From assembly GCA_026315105.1 (NCBI GenBank), contig CM048744.1, positions 26,019,759 to 26,083,758 on the forward strand: a DNA stretch of 64,000 bases, given 5' to 3'. Below are positions 1 through 11,009 of this stretch, one piece after another; the first letter of the stretch is position 1; each line of letters begins with the position of its first letter. The notes under the pieces are model-generated. The model was not told the origin of the DNA, searched no databases, and saw only the letters and a program-made list of their open reading frames with translations. This DNA comes from Locusta migratoria (lineage: Eukaryota; Arthropoda; Insecta; Orthoptera; Acrididae). A program made the position numbers and the translations under genes.

Positions 1-569
1 GAAGGAAAACTTGCTCCCTGTCCACTGCCCCCGTCGGCAGTTTTGTTTAGTTAGATACTCAAATACACTCCTCAGAGCGTCACAATGAATCGTTTATTGC
101 AGCTAGGCAACATTTAACATTTACTACTTTTACGGTAAGTAAAAGAAACTAAATAAAACTGGCTTAACGCCGTTTATCTCCTGAAAATTGTAGGAGGTTC
201 ATGAATGTTTACCCTGACAACAAAACAACGAAACTCTTTATTTGTCACCTTGCATGAACTTACATATTTTAAGTAGTTATGCTACCGAAGTAGAGATTGG
301 TAGTTGCAGCATCAATTGTAGAATGTAGCCAAATGCATTACATTAGACAGATGAATTACATTAAACTGTGAAACTGCTAATAACGATGTAATAACAGGCA
401 ATGGGTCTTTAGATAGTAGAAACTGTCCACGTCCTCGCCGTTAGGGTTCGGTGTTGGCTATTGAGAGTTGCTAAGTAGCAGTCCTTCCGTAAACTGAGAT
501 AACCTACATTTAATGAATCATTGTAAATAATCCTTACTCAATGCAACTGCGGAGACCGCGGCTCTTAGC
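1..569. other. Unassigned non-coding stretch
   Basis: I see no open frame, repeat signature or RNA gene here. Base composition is moderately AT-rich and there is no obvious relation to other parts of the window. Confidence 0.5.
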
Positions 570-1350
570 GGGGACGCCGCCTAGTGAATCCTTCCACTGA
601 TACTTATGCAGCCGCGTAATGATACAGATGCAGCAAGGTATCTTGCCTTCTATGTATTCACCGTACGTTGTTTGTGGCGAGCTTCAAAGCAGTGGCGGGG
701 CATCCTGTGTATTCACTGTTTTAGTGAACCCTCGAAACAAGCACGTCGTGATGAGAAGTAAATAAATAGAAAAAAGTGATTATTTTTTTATTTTTTTATT
801 TATTTTCTTTTTTTTTAATTATCAGTCTTCGTTTAGTTCTTCTATCAGTTCACGTTATATGCACATTCAAAGTATTTTTATAGCATGATAAACGTTTCAC
901 GTCGCGGGGCAGCACGTATACGAGTCGTAGCGCGACCGCAGCGTTGCAATGCGCATGTGCGGCTGAGGTTCAAATTCTCTTCTGAACTCCCTGGAGGCAG
1001 CATATGGGCGCTCCCGCGGCAGGGAGGGGCGACGGGAAATGCCGTTAGTAACATTGGCGTTGGAGCTGGTAGAGACGCCAGCTCCTGGCTACCCGAGCTG
1101 AGGCAGCTGTACACGAATGGTCTCGAAGCAAGACAATGGAGCTTCTCTTGTGCATGCGCAAATCCTCCAGGAAGGCAAAATCCGCCCTTGAAATTTACTT
1201 TTGGCGCATTGAAGATTTATCAAAAATACGTCATATATGGTAAAATATAACTTAAAGACGCATCAACTGTAAAAGCCTTCAGAAGATTGGATTATAAATA
1301 ATAATGATATCACTACTCTCCACCTAGCAAGAATAGCTGTGTGCTTAGCG
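570..1350 (+). repeat. Unrecognised ~0.8 kb repeat, copy 1 of an inverted pair
   Basis: This segment matches the reverse complement of 7181-8132 along nearly its whole length, with roughly 75-85 percent identity by eye. Similarity stops abruptly at both ends (near 570 and 1350), as expected for two insertions of one element family in opposite orientation. An open frame at 885-1250 (121 codons) lies inside it. The other copy keeps only a shorter, differently bounded frame and the changes between copies look neutral, so I do not call a protein. The left part has a T-rich tract at 783-822. I do not recognise the family; a non-autonomous DNA transposon or a solo LTR would both fit. Confidence 0.75.
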
Positions 1351-2009
1351 GTACCGCGCTGCGTCCTCCTGCGATCTGGCTGGCCCTCACCCCACGATAG
1401 TCTGAAAACTGTTGCCAGGAAGAGAATTTGAAACAACAATTAATTCTGAAAAATTCGAAAAAAGATAGACTTCTGTACAAATTGTCTGTGCAAAGGGACA
1501 GTTGTCAAAGTGCATAAATCGCTTCTGAATCTTGCCCGAAATGTGAAATGCTCATAAACGAAATATATTTTTTGTCGGAAATTACGTAATAATAGGATAT
1601 GTGTACTATTCTGAAAAAAATACTTCTGTCGGAAAATGTAAAAGAAAGCTGAAGCAAAATGAAGAAGATAAAATTTTAGTCCATTGAGATAACTATATAG
1701 CTCGTGGAGGAGAGGGGTCGCCATAGTGTTTTTGTTTGAAATAGGGTCGCCAGGATATTTTTACTTGCGGGGCGTCGCCTATTCTAAAAGGATGAAAACC
1801 ACTGCTCTTAAGGAACAATGATACCACTTTTCCAGTAATGCTTTTTCGAAGACGAGCTCTTAAGTTGTAAACTGCCAGCGAACTTTTGTTGTTTGATTTT
1901 GTTCCCTTCGCTGTGTTAAAAGCGGCATGTAGATAAAAGTCTAAACATCGACACATTGGTAGGGGCCAATTTAGAAAAGATGTTTAAATGTTCGTAATTC
2001 TAAATGATC
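1351..2009. other. Unassigned non-coding stretch
   Basis: AT-rich sequence. Only short frames are present and none shows a recognisable domain. No internal repeat was seen. Confidence 0.5.
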
Positions 2010-2081
2010 CAACTACCGTACTGTGGCAATCACTCCATAGGTTTACAAACTATTTAAACTAAGTTAAACTAACTAAAGGGC

Positions 2082-2130
<49 letters not shown>

Positions 2131-2212
2131 CTATGTCCGAGGAGAACTCGAAACTCTGACGCGGGAGGCAACGCTGTCCCTAATATAACGCTCCAGATCG
2201 CTCGCCTGTTGC
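2010..2212 (-). mobile_element. tRNA-derived SINE (type 2) with internal (AC)n expansion
   Basis: Read on the minus strand, the order is a degraded tRNA-like head, a TG/GT-rich region, then a TTAGTTTAACTTAGTTTAA-like body. It has the same order as the better preserved type 2 copy at 61259-61445. The GT-rich linker has expanded to a long (AC)n run at 2083-2120. The tail and B box are diverged, so the boundaries are approximate and no target duplication was recognised. Confidence 0.6.
2083..2120. repeat. (AC)n microsatellite
   Basis: About 19 uninterrupted AC units, sitting where this SINE family carries its GT-rich linker. Confidence 0.97.
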
Positions 2213-2766
2213 CTTGCGACCCATATTTACTTTGAGGAAATAAAAGTCCTAGATACTAATATTGCTTTGAAACTGACCATGCATACTTCACGCTGTAAGT
2301 TTGTAAGTACTAGCTGTAGAAAATTTTCCACACTGTCAACATGACGCGAAAATCAGTAAAATTATACAGTTCCTTTCTAGCTGAAAAGCAGTACAGTAGC
2401 TTGATCTAAGTAAACATTAATTCGTTGATTGTTCCTCCTCTAATCGAATACGTAGTTTCAAAGTGAAAATGATTGGGGAGTTCTTGAAACGTTCATATCT
2501 CTGCTACCATATGACTATGACTACCTTCAGTCATACCCCTTAAAAGCATTTTAAATAGTACACTAAGCATAGAATAAACATATTAGGCATCTTGTGTCTA
2601 ATCCCAACAAATCCTACTTTCACCGCTGTAAGAACAGCTACTCCCCATTTCACCGGAATACACAAACCTAGAGGTTCAATTAAAGAAAAAAGAGAATTTA
2701 AAATATCTGGAGTGTTTATTCTTAGATCCTTAAAGAATTTTGCTGCATTCCAAATACAAACTTGGC
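2213..2766. other. Unassigned non-coding stretch
   Basis: AT-rich sequence without recognisable coding or repeat structure. Confidence 0.5.
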
Positions 2767-2777
2767 TGTAAAATATG

Positions 2778-2984
2778 GCCGGTTGCAGTGAGTGACCAAT
2801 TGGTCTGCGGCGCGCCAGTCACAGTCCGCACGGCCAGTGCGGTCAGGGGCTCGAATCCCCCCCCCCCCGGGCATGGATATTTGTGCCGTCTTTAGTATTA
2901 GCTAGTTCATAAGTAGTTTGTAAGTTTAAGGACTGATGACTCCGTAGTTAAGTCCCATAAGCTCTACAAACATTTGAACATTTT
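2778..2984 (+). mobile_element. tRNA-derived SINE (type 1)
   Basis: This is a copy of the commonest SINE in the window: a degraded A box, a B box like GGGGCTCGAATCCC, the GGGCATGGATATTTGTGCCG core, an AGTTCATAAGTAGTTTGTAA body, and a tail ending in ACAAACATTTGAACA. A run of about 13 C lies just after the B box. The flanks TGTAAAATATG (2767-2777) and TGTGAAATGTG (2985-2995) agree at 9 of 11 positions, which fits an aged target site duplication. Confidence 0.88.
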
Positions 2985-3341
2985 TGTGAAATGTGTTGGG
3001 GACTGTGGTACACGGAAAGATGCCAAAGTTAATTTCTGATTTCTATCACCATAAAACAGAACCATTTTTCTCGGAACTTGACATAAACTCAAACAGGGAG
3101 AAACAAGTTCCAAGATTTCCAGGAAGACTGAAGCGATACATCAGGCAGCCATAGGTTGCATATCAATTACTTTCCCTGGTGACTGTGTAAATATAAATTA
3201 GGGAATACACTGATCTCCTGTTTAGCACAATCAAGAAGTACCAAGAAAATAGGCAGAGACTTACATTCGGATACACATATCACTGCTCCACCTCACTAAG
3301 CCTGTGAGTATATTTTTATTCAGAAAATTCAAGAAAAAGGC

Positions 3342-3543
3342 AAAAAAATGTTCAAATGTTTGTAAAGCTTATGGGACTTAACTACGGGGTCATCTGTCCC
3401 TAAACTTACAAACTACTTATGAACTACTTACGAACTAGGACGGCACAAATATCCATGCCCGAGGGGGGATTGGAACCCCCGACCGTAGTGGCCGTGCTGA
3501 CCGCGACTGGAGCGCCTCAGTCACCTCGGCCACCGCGGCCGGC
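3342..3543 (-). mobile_element. tRNA-derived SINE (type 1), minus strand
   Basis: Full-length copy with A box (GGTGGCCGAGG read on minus), B box and 3' tail. The flanks AAGAAAAAGGC (3331-3341) and AAAAAAAAGGC (3544-3554) match at 10 of 11 positions and form the target site duplication. The head is well preserved, so this is a fairly young insertion. Confidence 0.92.
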
Positions 3544-3776
3544 AAAAAAAAGGCAACCATGATGCTGAAATTACAAGAAGAGGCATTATATAAGTCGGAA
3601 ACGGAAACGTCATGGTGACTTTGCGAACTGTATGATCAGTATTAATCAATATGAACCGACGTTTTGCAGAAAGTGATCTTGATGTGTTTGCATATTTCTA
3701 TGCATTAATATTATCGAACATGTTTGTTTTATGATCATATTTAAAAACCAGTTATAAGAAAGGGCAGCAGCCAGGA

Positions 3777-4083
3777 TGTTTCATATCAGCGAACACTCCG
3801 CTGCAGAGTGAAAAGTTTCATTCTGGAAACATCCCTTACGCTGTGGCTGAGCCATGTCTCCACCATATCCTTTCTTAGAGGAGTGCTAGTCTTGCGTGTT
3901 CGCAGGAGAGCTACTGTGAAGTTTGGAAAGTAGGAGGCGAGGTACTGGCGGAAGTGAAGCTGTGAGGCGGCATCGTGAGTCGTGTCGGGATAGCACAGTC
4001 GGTAGAGCGCTTGCCCGCGAAAGGCAAAGGTCCCAGGTTCGAGTCCCGGTTCCGGCACACAATTTTAATCTGCCAGGAAGTTC
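3777..4083 (+). repeat. ~306-bp satellite-like repeat unit containing a tRNA-like sequence
   Basis: The unit starts TTTCATATCAGCG, passes CTGCAGAGTGAAAA and TTCATTCTGGAAACATCCC, and ends AATCTGCCAGGAAGTT. It has a tRNA-like core near its 3' end. From memory, units of this kind are dispersed and sometimes head-to-tail in arthropod genomes, and the end of one (AGGAAGTT) would join naturally to the start of the next (TTTCATATC). Only one unit is present here. Whether it spreads as a SINE or as excised satellite DNA cannot be decided from one copy. Confidence 0.7.
3982..4058 (+). pseudogene. tRNA-like sequence inside the repeat unit
   Basis: A cloverleaf can be drawn: an acceptor end TGTCGGG with CCGGCA, D arm GCAC/GAGC with loop AGTCGGTA, anticodon stem TTGCC/GGCAA, and T arm around GGTTCGAGTCC. 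Several features argue against a working tRNA. Position 33 of the anticodon loop is G instead of T, the D stem carries a mismatch, one extra base lies at each acceptor junction, and it is embedded in a dispersed repeat. Pol III A and B boxes are present, so transcription is possible but not shown. Confidence 0.6.
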
Positions 4084-4089
4084 CAAGGA

Positions 4090-4500
4090 GAAGATAGTTC
4101 TAGGTGAAGTAGAACTAGCAGATGACACTTATTGCTCTGAACTACACTTTTGTTAATAGAATAAGAGGTATTTGTGAATTTTCATAATAAATTACTTTAA
4201 TAGCATTTTCTGGCATTTGACATTTTTAGTGTTAATGTACATTTATCTCACAAACCACTACACCAATGACATTCATATTTTCAGAATTGCTATATAACAG
4301 TTAAAAGAGGCCACTGTAATAAAATCAAGGCGAAATCTGGCTTATTCTCTGAACCAGGGATATTTATGTTAAATTTTTTTCCAAAAAATGGCTTAACAGT
4401 AAAAGAAATCATAAATATTATACCAACAACACGGAGACACTGGTTTTAGTTTAGTGAGATAACAATATATGCTCAAAATAGCTGCCAGAATTTCAAAGTT
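4090..4500. other. Unassigned non-coding stretch
   Basis: AT-rich DNA between the satellite-like unit and the foldback element. No frame or repeat was recognised. Confidence 0.5.
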
Positions 4501-4503
4501 CTA

Positions 4504-5068
4504 CAGGGTGAGTCATAAATGAGGATAACTGTTTCGTGCAAATTGTCACACACTGACTACAGACAAAAATTGGATTTCGCATGTTCCTCTGTCACTAACT
4601 GATAGTGCAAGTGAATGGTTAAAATCTGGAAATATGAAGTTGACTTTTGGGTGTTACTGTGCGCTGACATTGACCAAGAGAACAGATCGGCAACAGGGCA
4701 CAACATGCGAGTGTTGCAGGTAGCCTAGCCGCTCACAAGAAGGCGAGTCATGCGCCGTCAAGCGGCGCTCTGCGTGACACTGCGAGCAGTGGCAGCGCTC
4801 ACGTCTGTCTCGTACCGCTGTCGCTGGCCGGTATTACGTATCGGGGCTAGTTGGCAAAGGGAAAGGGACTAGGATCCTGTTGCCGATCTGTTCCCTTGGC
4901 CAATGTCGGCTCACAATTACACCTAAAAGTCCATTCATATTTTCAGATTTTTATCATTCAATTGCATTGTCATTTACTGACATAGGAACATCCGTAAAAC
5001 TTATTTATGTTTGTAGCCCAGAGTGTGACAAATTGCAAGAAAAATTTTCCTCAATTTTGACTCAACCA
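4504..5068. mobile_element. Foldback MITE (~565 bp) with TA target duplication, Tc1/mariner type
   Basis: The two ends are long inverted repeats: about 200 bp at 4504-4702 pairs with about 200 bp at 4869-5068 through many shared blocks (for example GAACAGATCGGCAACAGG on one side and its complement on the other). The termini are CAGGGTGAGTC and, read inward from the right, TGGTTGAGTC. TA dinucleotides flank both sides (4502-4503 and 5069-5070). The centre (about 4703-4868) is GC-rich and unique. No transposase frame is present, so it is non-autonomous. The TA duplication and termini fit the Tc1/mariner superfamily, which is an inference from family rules. Confidence 0.82.
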
Positions 5069-5070
5069 TA

Positions 5071-5689
5071 CAGTTTCAAAGAAAAAGGTATGTAAAATTA
5101 CCAAATTTAACATCGGCGAGAGAGGGCATTCCTGCTTCGTCCTCGACATCATATCTTTCCTGAAAGGATCTAGTCAGGACGCCTGGGCTGCGTGGACAGC
5201 TAAAACAGCTACATTGATTAGTAATACAAGTTTTATTTACTAATATATACAATTACTCAACTATCCAGATGTGTCTGTCAGTTCTCGCAGCGGCGTTACT
5301 TCCTCGCTCACTCATAGTTAGTGCCTATTTCGGAGCCGAGTTCGGAGTGCCCCTCCAGACGCATGTCGGCCTATTACAGATACAGCCGCTTGTAGGGGGC
5401 GCGCTTCTCGGTTTCTCCCTCCAGGAGGCGCGGCACCGGCGTGTGATCGGCTGCCGGTCGACCGCTGCCTTCTTCACGATTGTTATCGTGCGTCTGGCGT
5501 GTGGCGTTGACTTTACGCCACAGCAGTTCCGACTCCCTTAATGTTAACCGAAACAAGAGAAGCTACAGATAAAAAGTTACAAGTAAGAGACTGGTGTAGT
5601 TAGCAAAAGTACAGCATGCAGCAAGGACAGAGAGAGCGCATTTTTAGTCCAGTGTGCAGACGCCGGGACTGGAGGGAGACAGACGCGCC
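5071..5689. other. Unassigned stretch with moderately GC-rich middle
   Basis: 5269-5541 is open on the plus strand for 90 codons and open in part on the minus strand, but neither translation resembles a known domain. The open frames follow from local GC richness. Promoter or LTR identity was considered and not supported. Confidence 0.4.
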
Positions 5690-6450
5690 CGGCAGCCTCC
5701 TGGATTGAGCGCGTGGCGCCCTGGTCCCCGGCCACGCGCTGCCCGCCTGTCCGCTTTTTGCCCCCACGGCGGCCGCGGCCGCTCTTAATTAAATTCGCGC
5801 CTGCGTCCTGCCGCCCCCCCCCCCCCCCCACCTCGCATGCTGATTGTGGATTCCGGCGCCGGCAATCAATGCGCGCCCCGCTCGACCGCTCACTCGCTGG
5901 AGGCCGGCGCTCGCCCCACTGTGCAGCATTCATACGGCACCACCCGGTCCGCTATATTAACCGCTGCGGCCGGGGGAGGCTGGCTGCTGTGACGGAACAA
6001 ATCCGTCCTAGGAAATGACACCTGGTTCCTACTGTTGGTCGTCGCAGAGTCACTGTACACTTGTCGCAGTTACGTTATCCCACATACCGATAGTGAATAC
6101 CTGCTACCGTCAGCGGTGAGACGTTGAATGTTTTATGTAATCGGCATTTGCCTAGATCACGTGTGTGTAAAATACGCGAAATTCAAGAGGAGCTGAGGCA
6201 CGCCAACAGCTGGTGCTGGGGCCGGCTGCTGACCAGAGGCGACTGCTGGCTTAGGTGTCTGGGGGTACTCTGCCTTCAGTGCCGGATATCGATAGTGCCG
6301 CCATCGCTGTGCGCGTCGATGTTCTGGAGCCTCCCCCCCCCCTCTCCACTCGGCATATAAACAGCCAGTTTGACGCAGCCCTGCAAGTGGCGCTGGGGAA
6401 AAGCACCTAGGTTTGCCCCCTCCCGCTTTAGATACATTTTCGTTAAAAGA
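5690..6450. promoter_or_regulatory. CpG-rich block, possible CpG island
   Basis: CG dinucleotides are dense and the sequence is GC-rich, unlike the AT-rich surroundings. It contains a poly-C run (5814-5829), a TATA-like CTATATTAA near 5952, CATATAAAC near 6354 and a donor-like CAGCGGTGAGA near 6113 on plus. Overlapping long frames on both strands (5577-5933 minus, 5713-6018 plus, 6157-6492 minus) are low-complexity Arg/Pro/Ala-rich products of GC content. A promoter or first exon of a host gene is possible but unproven. Confidence 0.35.
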
Positions 6451-6801
6451 TCTGCAGAATATCTTACCTCCGATTCTTTGCACGTGCTTCAACTCGAACT
6501 GAGGCGTCGGCGTACCGAGCTTTTATTTCATACTGTTTTTTCCAAGCTTAAAGTTGATTAATTTGTTTCTAAAAGAAATTCAACAATAATATTTTTTCTC
6601 TGATAATAGACACCAAGGACATATGAATATGCACAAAACATTAAAATACAGCAAGTAACTGATTACACAGTTAAGTGACTAACAAAATGAATCTGTTACG
6701 ATGAAGGGAAAAGTTACCTTCGATTCACCGCTCGTAACCTTACATATGCACAAAGGCTGCTCTGCTCGACATCGCTTCAAACAGTTAAATGTTTCTTACA
6801 A

Positions 6802-7000
6802 GCCGCGCGGGAGTAGCCGAGCGGTCTGGAGTGCTACGTTGCGGATCGCATGGCCTTCCGCGTCGGAAGTTCGAATACTCCCTCAGGCATGGATGTTTGT
6901 GTCGTCTTTAATGTAAGATAATTCATAAATAGTTTGTAAGTTTAGGGACTAATGACCCCGCAGTTAAGTCCCATAAGCTGAACAAACATATGAACATTTT
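6802..7000 (+). mobile_element. tRNA-derived SINE (type 2 head) with perfect 10-bp target duplication
   Basis: The head GCCGCGCGGGAGTAGCCGAG differs from the common type 1 head. It is followed by a B box (AAGTTCGAATACTCC) and the shared body and tail. TTTCTTACAA occurs directly on both sides (6792-6801 and 7001-7010), a perfect 10-bp target site duplication that fixes both ends. Confidence 0.93.
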
Positions 7001-7180
7001 TTTCTTACAACGAAGAGTATAAATGTCATTTACCCTCGTACTCACGACACATTTGCAAAAGCGTCCAAAGATATACTGCAAGTAATAATACAGAAGTCAT
7101 TATTGTCCCCCGATGTGTTAAAACAAGAATTGGTTTATAAAAATTCCTCCCACTTGCTCTCTAATCCACTACCTTCAACA

Positions 7181-8132
7181 GCGGTAAGCACACAGCTATT
7201 CTTGCTATGTGGAGAGTAGTGATATCATTATTACTCATAATCCGATATTCTGAAGGCTTTTACAGTTGATGCGTCTTTAAGTTATATTTTACCATACGTG
7301 ACGTATTTTGATGCATCTTCAATGTGACAAAAATAAATATGAAGGGCTGATGTTGCCTTCGTGGAGGATTTGCGCGTGGGCAATCGGAGGTGGCAGTAGC
7401 TCCATTATCTTGCTTCCAGACCATTCGTGTACAGCTGCCACAGCTCGGGTAGCCAGGAGCTGGCGTCTCTACCAGCTCCATCGTCAATGTTACTAACGGC
7501 TTTTCCCTGCCGCGGGAGTGTCTATATGCTGCCTGCACGGAGTTCAGAAGAGAATTTGAACCTCAGCCGCGCATACGCATTGCAACGCTGCGGTCGCGCT
7601 ACGACTCGTATACGTGCTGTCCCCGCGACGTAAAACGTTTATCATGCTATACAAATACTTTTAATGTGCATATAAAATGGTCTGATAGATGAACTAGACA
7701 AAGACTGATAGTTAAAAAAACTTTTTTAAATACTTATTTACTTCTTTTCACGACGTGCTTTGTTCGGGGTATACTAAAACAGTGAACACATAGGACGCCC
7801 CGCCACTGCTTTGACGCTCGCCACAAACAACGTACTGTGAATACGTAGAAGGCAAGATACCTTACTGTGACTATATAATTACGCAGCTGCATAAATTCAA
7901 ACGTTCAAAAGTTTGTAGAGTCTATGGGACTTAACTACGGGGTCATCAGTCCCTAAACTTACAAACTGCTTATGAACTAGCTAACACTAAGGACGGCACA
8001 AATATCCATGCCCGAGGGGGAATTCGAACCCCCTACTATAGTGGCTGTGCAGACCGTGATTGGAGCGCCTGAGTCCCCTCGGTCACCGTGGCCGGCGCTG
8101 CATAAATGTCACTGGAAGCATTCACTACCACA
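7181..8132 (-). repeat. Unrecognised ~0.8 kb repeat, copy 2 (inverted relative to 570-1350)
   Basis: This is the reverse-complement partner of 570-1350. It is longer only because a 200-bp SINE (7897-8096) with its target duplication interrupts it. Small insertions and deletions separate the copies, and no shared long reading frame survives. Confidence 0.75.
7897..8096 (-). mobile_element. tRNA-derived SINE (type 1) inserted in the repeat at 7181-8132
   Basis: A complete minus-strand copy. The target duplication GCTGCATAAAT is perfect at 7886-7896 and 8097-8107. The other copy of the host repeat carries the corresponding uninterrupted site near 603-613 (read on minus: GCTGCATAAGT), so it serves as the empty allele and confirms both ends. 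Confidence 0.95.
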
Positions 8133-8689
8133 AGGTATCTGATACAATGCAAATGCAGCAAATTGAAATGGATCGACCACATGCCAAAATAAATAAATAA
8201 GCTAAATAAAATTTAAAAAAATCGATCGTGGATGAGGACGATACCAGACTCACATCCAGGCAGTATGCTCCAACCAAGAAAGTAACTTACGGACATGCTA
8301 TCAATACTTCAGTATGTCTTGTCGGCGACGGATCTATACCACATACCACTGATACATGAGGTAGACAAGATGAAAAGCAGACCAACTTCGTTTCAGGTTC
8401 GTCCACTAAGCGCATGAGCGTCACGCAGGTTTTCTGTTAAATTTCAGTAGCAGGCGCTGCATATGTGGCGTTCTGTATTCCTGTACTGGCTTCCGCCAAA
8501 TTTCTGAGAATGGACAAACAACATATTGCCTCCTTCTACGTACATTTATTCACTTTCCTCGTAATTCGACCACGGGTGGTCTTATTGCGACGTCTGCCGC
8601 TTACATTTTCCGACTCTGTGTTCTTTATGTACACACCTTGGACAAACCACTTTGAGTGACATTTATGCTATCGCCGTTCGGGAATGACC
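8133..8689. other. Unassigned non-coding stretch
   Basis: No recognisable structure apart from a short A/T-rich AAATAAATAAATAAG-like run near 8190. Confidence 0.5.
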
Positions 8690-8815
8690 GTGAGCTCTGG
8701 AGGGTCGCGCTACGGATTGAACAGATGCACCCGTCGGAAGTTGTGTGTGTGTACGTGTAGTCCTTAGTTTAAAGCAGTTTAATTAGTTTGTAAGCCTAGG
8801 GACACAACACCACTG
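8690..8815 (+). mobile_element. Diverged type 2 SINE fragment
   Basis: A degraded B box (CGTCGGAAGTT) precedes GTGTGTGTGTACGTG, GTCCTTAGTTTAAAGC, TAGTTTGTAAGCCTAGGGAC and further tail remnants, the order seen in the other type 2 SINEs. The head is largely unrecognisable. Confidence 0.6.
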
Positions 8816-9104
8816 CATTTTCACCCCTTAGCTATACTTTCTCGTCTAGTAATTATGACTCTTTCATTACAACACATTGATATATATACGTTCGTATTTT
8901 GGCATAGACTTGTACCCTGTAGAAGGTAAATATTTTCTGCTTGCAGATAATTAGTTGAAAGAGAACGCTAGTAAAGAAAAGATTACTAGGCTGTGGTGCA
9001 ACCTTTTCGGTGTGATAAGAAAATAACAAAACAAAACAAAACAATAAAGTTTAGGAAGATGTGATAGCATTTTTCTAATGTGAGTAAGCCTGAGTAGAAT
9101 ATGT

Positions 9105-9293
9105 TCGCCGACCGCGGTGGCCGAGCTTTCTGCGGCGCGCCAGTCACTGTCTGCACGGCCACTACTGTTGGGGGTTCGAGTGCCTCTCGGGCATGGATAT
9201 TTATACCATCCTTAGTATAAGGTAGTTCATAAGTAGTTTGTAAGTTTAGAGACTGATGACCCCCATAAGTCCCATAAGTTCTACAAACATTTG
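9105..9293 (+). mobile_element. tRNA-derived SINE (type 1)
   Basis: A head like GACCGCGGTGGCCGAGC, B box GGGGGTTCGAGTGCC, the core and the tail are all present. The target duplication AGAATATGT lies at 9096-9104 and 9294-9302. A small deletion removes part of the CCCCGTAGTTAAG segment in the tail. Confidence 0.92.
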
Positions 9294-9302
9294 AGAATAT
9301 GT

Positions 9303-10570
9303 ACCTTACGTCTGTGCATGTTCATTCCGGAGCCCACTCCTAAATTTGAAACTTCACACTCAGGACAATTTATAGATTATTGACGTCAAAGATGCACTCG
9401 CAGTAGGGTCTGCTGCTGATTTACAAGCCTGCAGGAAAAACGCACGCATTTCGAGTAGTGAATTTTCACCACGAAGTCGATCGTGTGACCTCGACGTACC
9501 TCCACGCCAGTGCGGGCTCACTTGCTGATACAGGAGAGGCCTGATTGTACCTCTTTGTTCGGCGAAGAAAGCTTCCGTTGCCGAAACACTCGTATGCTGG
9601 ATACCTAACTTACAAGCTGCCTGACCTGACATTTCCGCCCCTTGCGGCCGTTGCTGCCTACCACCACCACAAAGTCCAGCACGCTGCCCTTGAGGACATC
9701 CATCCTACAACACACAGCGGCGAGATGCCATTAGATGACACCGCTCTTTTCTGACAGCAGCAACCGTAAAGAAACTTCCAATAAATGATCTAGACAACCC
9801 ACCGTTTGCATCAAGTCAGTTATAGCCAGCCTTGGCCAGGTTTCCCTTATAGCTAGATGCTTTAAATATATCAGAATAAGCATCTAAAATAAGCACTATG
9901 CAGGGTGAACGGGAAGTCACAGTGCAGCCTTTCATTTCAAAAACTAAGCGAGTGCATTTATTGAATTAGGATGCAAATTTCGTAGAGGCCCGGAAGCTTC
10001 CTATCAGTACAGTTGGTACCTTTAGTACCGTATCCAAAAGTAATGTTTTCTCAAGACATCTTGATAACTGACAAAGAATTTAAAAAACGGGACAATATCG
10101 ATTCTAGACAAATGTCTGAAGACTGTGTTTTGATAAGGTTTCAGTCATTTTCTATGCTTACTTACATAGGTGTTTGCGTCCCACGTTGCAAAATCAACTA
10201 AAACACTGTTTCTGTAATTTTGGGGTGCCTTAACTTTGAAAGTTCATATTTTGGTAAATTACAAAGATATAAAAATAAATAAATAAATAAAAATAAAAAG
10301 AAGTTTGTGAATGTAATCTTAAGAATCTACGGTAAAAATTTTGAAAATTTACAAAAATCATAGTTACAGAAGTGGCCATCTTCACTATTTGTAGTATTTG
10401 TACCTAAAAAAACATGGTTTGAGGTGGTTTTCTCAGGAACGACCCATGAAGAAATATATAAGCCGCATTAAGAGCACGCGTACTGTGCAAAAGCAACAGA
10501 CTGGCTCAATTTGACTGGGCAGCAGGAAGTGTGTAATGTTTACATTTTGACCCTGTACTGAAAGATAGCT
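9303..10570. other. Unassigned non-coding stretch
   Basis: Mostly AT-rich. Short frames at 9360-9632 (minus) and 9545-9754 (plus) have no recognisable domain. CAGGGTGAACGGGAAGTCAC near 9901 resembles a transposon end, but I found no matching inverted end. Confidence 0.45.
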
Positions 10571-10764
10571 GCCGGCCGCGGTGGCCGAGGGGACTGAGGC
10601 GCTCCAGTCACGGTTTGCACGGCCACTACGGTCTGGGGTTCGAATCCCCCCTCGGGCATGGATATTTGTGCCGTCCTTAGGATTAGCTAGTTCATAAGTA
10701 GTTTGTAAGTTTAGGGACTGATGACCCCATAGTTAAGTCCCATAAGCTCTGCAAACATTTGAAA
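10571..10764 (+). mobile_element. tRNA-derived SINE (type 1)
   Basis: Well-preserved A box, B box, core and tail. It ends directly in a GA microsatellite, which hides any target duplication. Confidence 0.92.
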
Positions 10765-10794
10765 AGAAGAGAGAGAGAGAGAGAGAGAGAGAGA
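10765..10794. repeat. (GA)n microsatellite at a SINE 3' end
   Basis: About 13 GA units immediately follow the SINE tail, and further purine-rich sequence runs to about 10810. Confidence 0.95.
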
Positions 10795-11009
10795 AGTAAA
10801 AAGAAAGAAATAGTATAACAGCAATGTGGTAAAGGTAAAGATTGAAAACTTGGGGTGTTTTACCATAAGCTTTCATTGGAAGGGAGTGAATTAGTTTCTT
10901 CAACGGGAGTGGTAGATGGTAGTCTGTCTGGAAACTGACTAAAATTTTGCTCGTCAAGCAGATCTATTCCCCCCCCCCCCTATCCCAAAGCCAAGTCCTA
11001 GTTACGCCA

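Noticed and set aside
885..1250. 121-codon frame in the left repeat copy as a gene
   Set aside because: It lies inside a repeat, and its homologous segment at 7181-8132 does not preserve the frame.
3982..4058. Functional tRNA gene
   Set aside because: It sits inside a dispersed repeat, has G at position 33, a mismatched D stem and extra bases at the acceptor junctions.
9898..9960. Transposon end CAGGGTGAACGGGAAGTC
   Set aside because: No inverted partner or target duplication was seen nearby.
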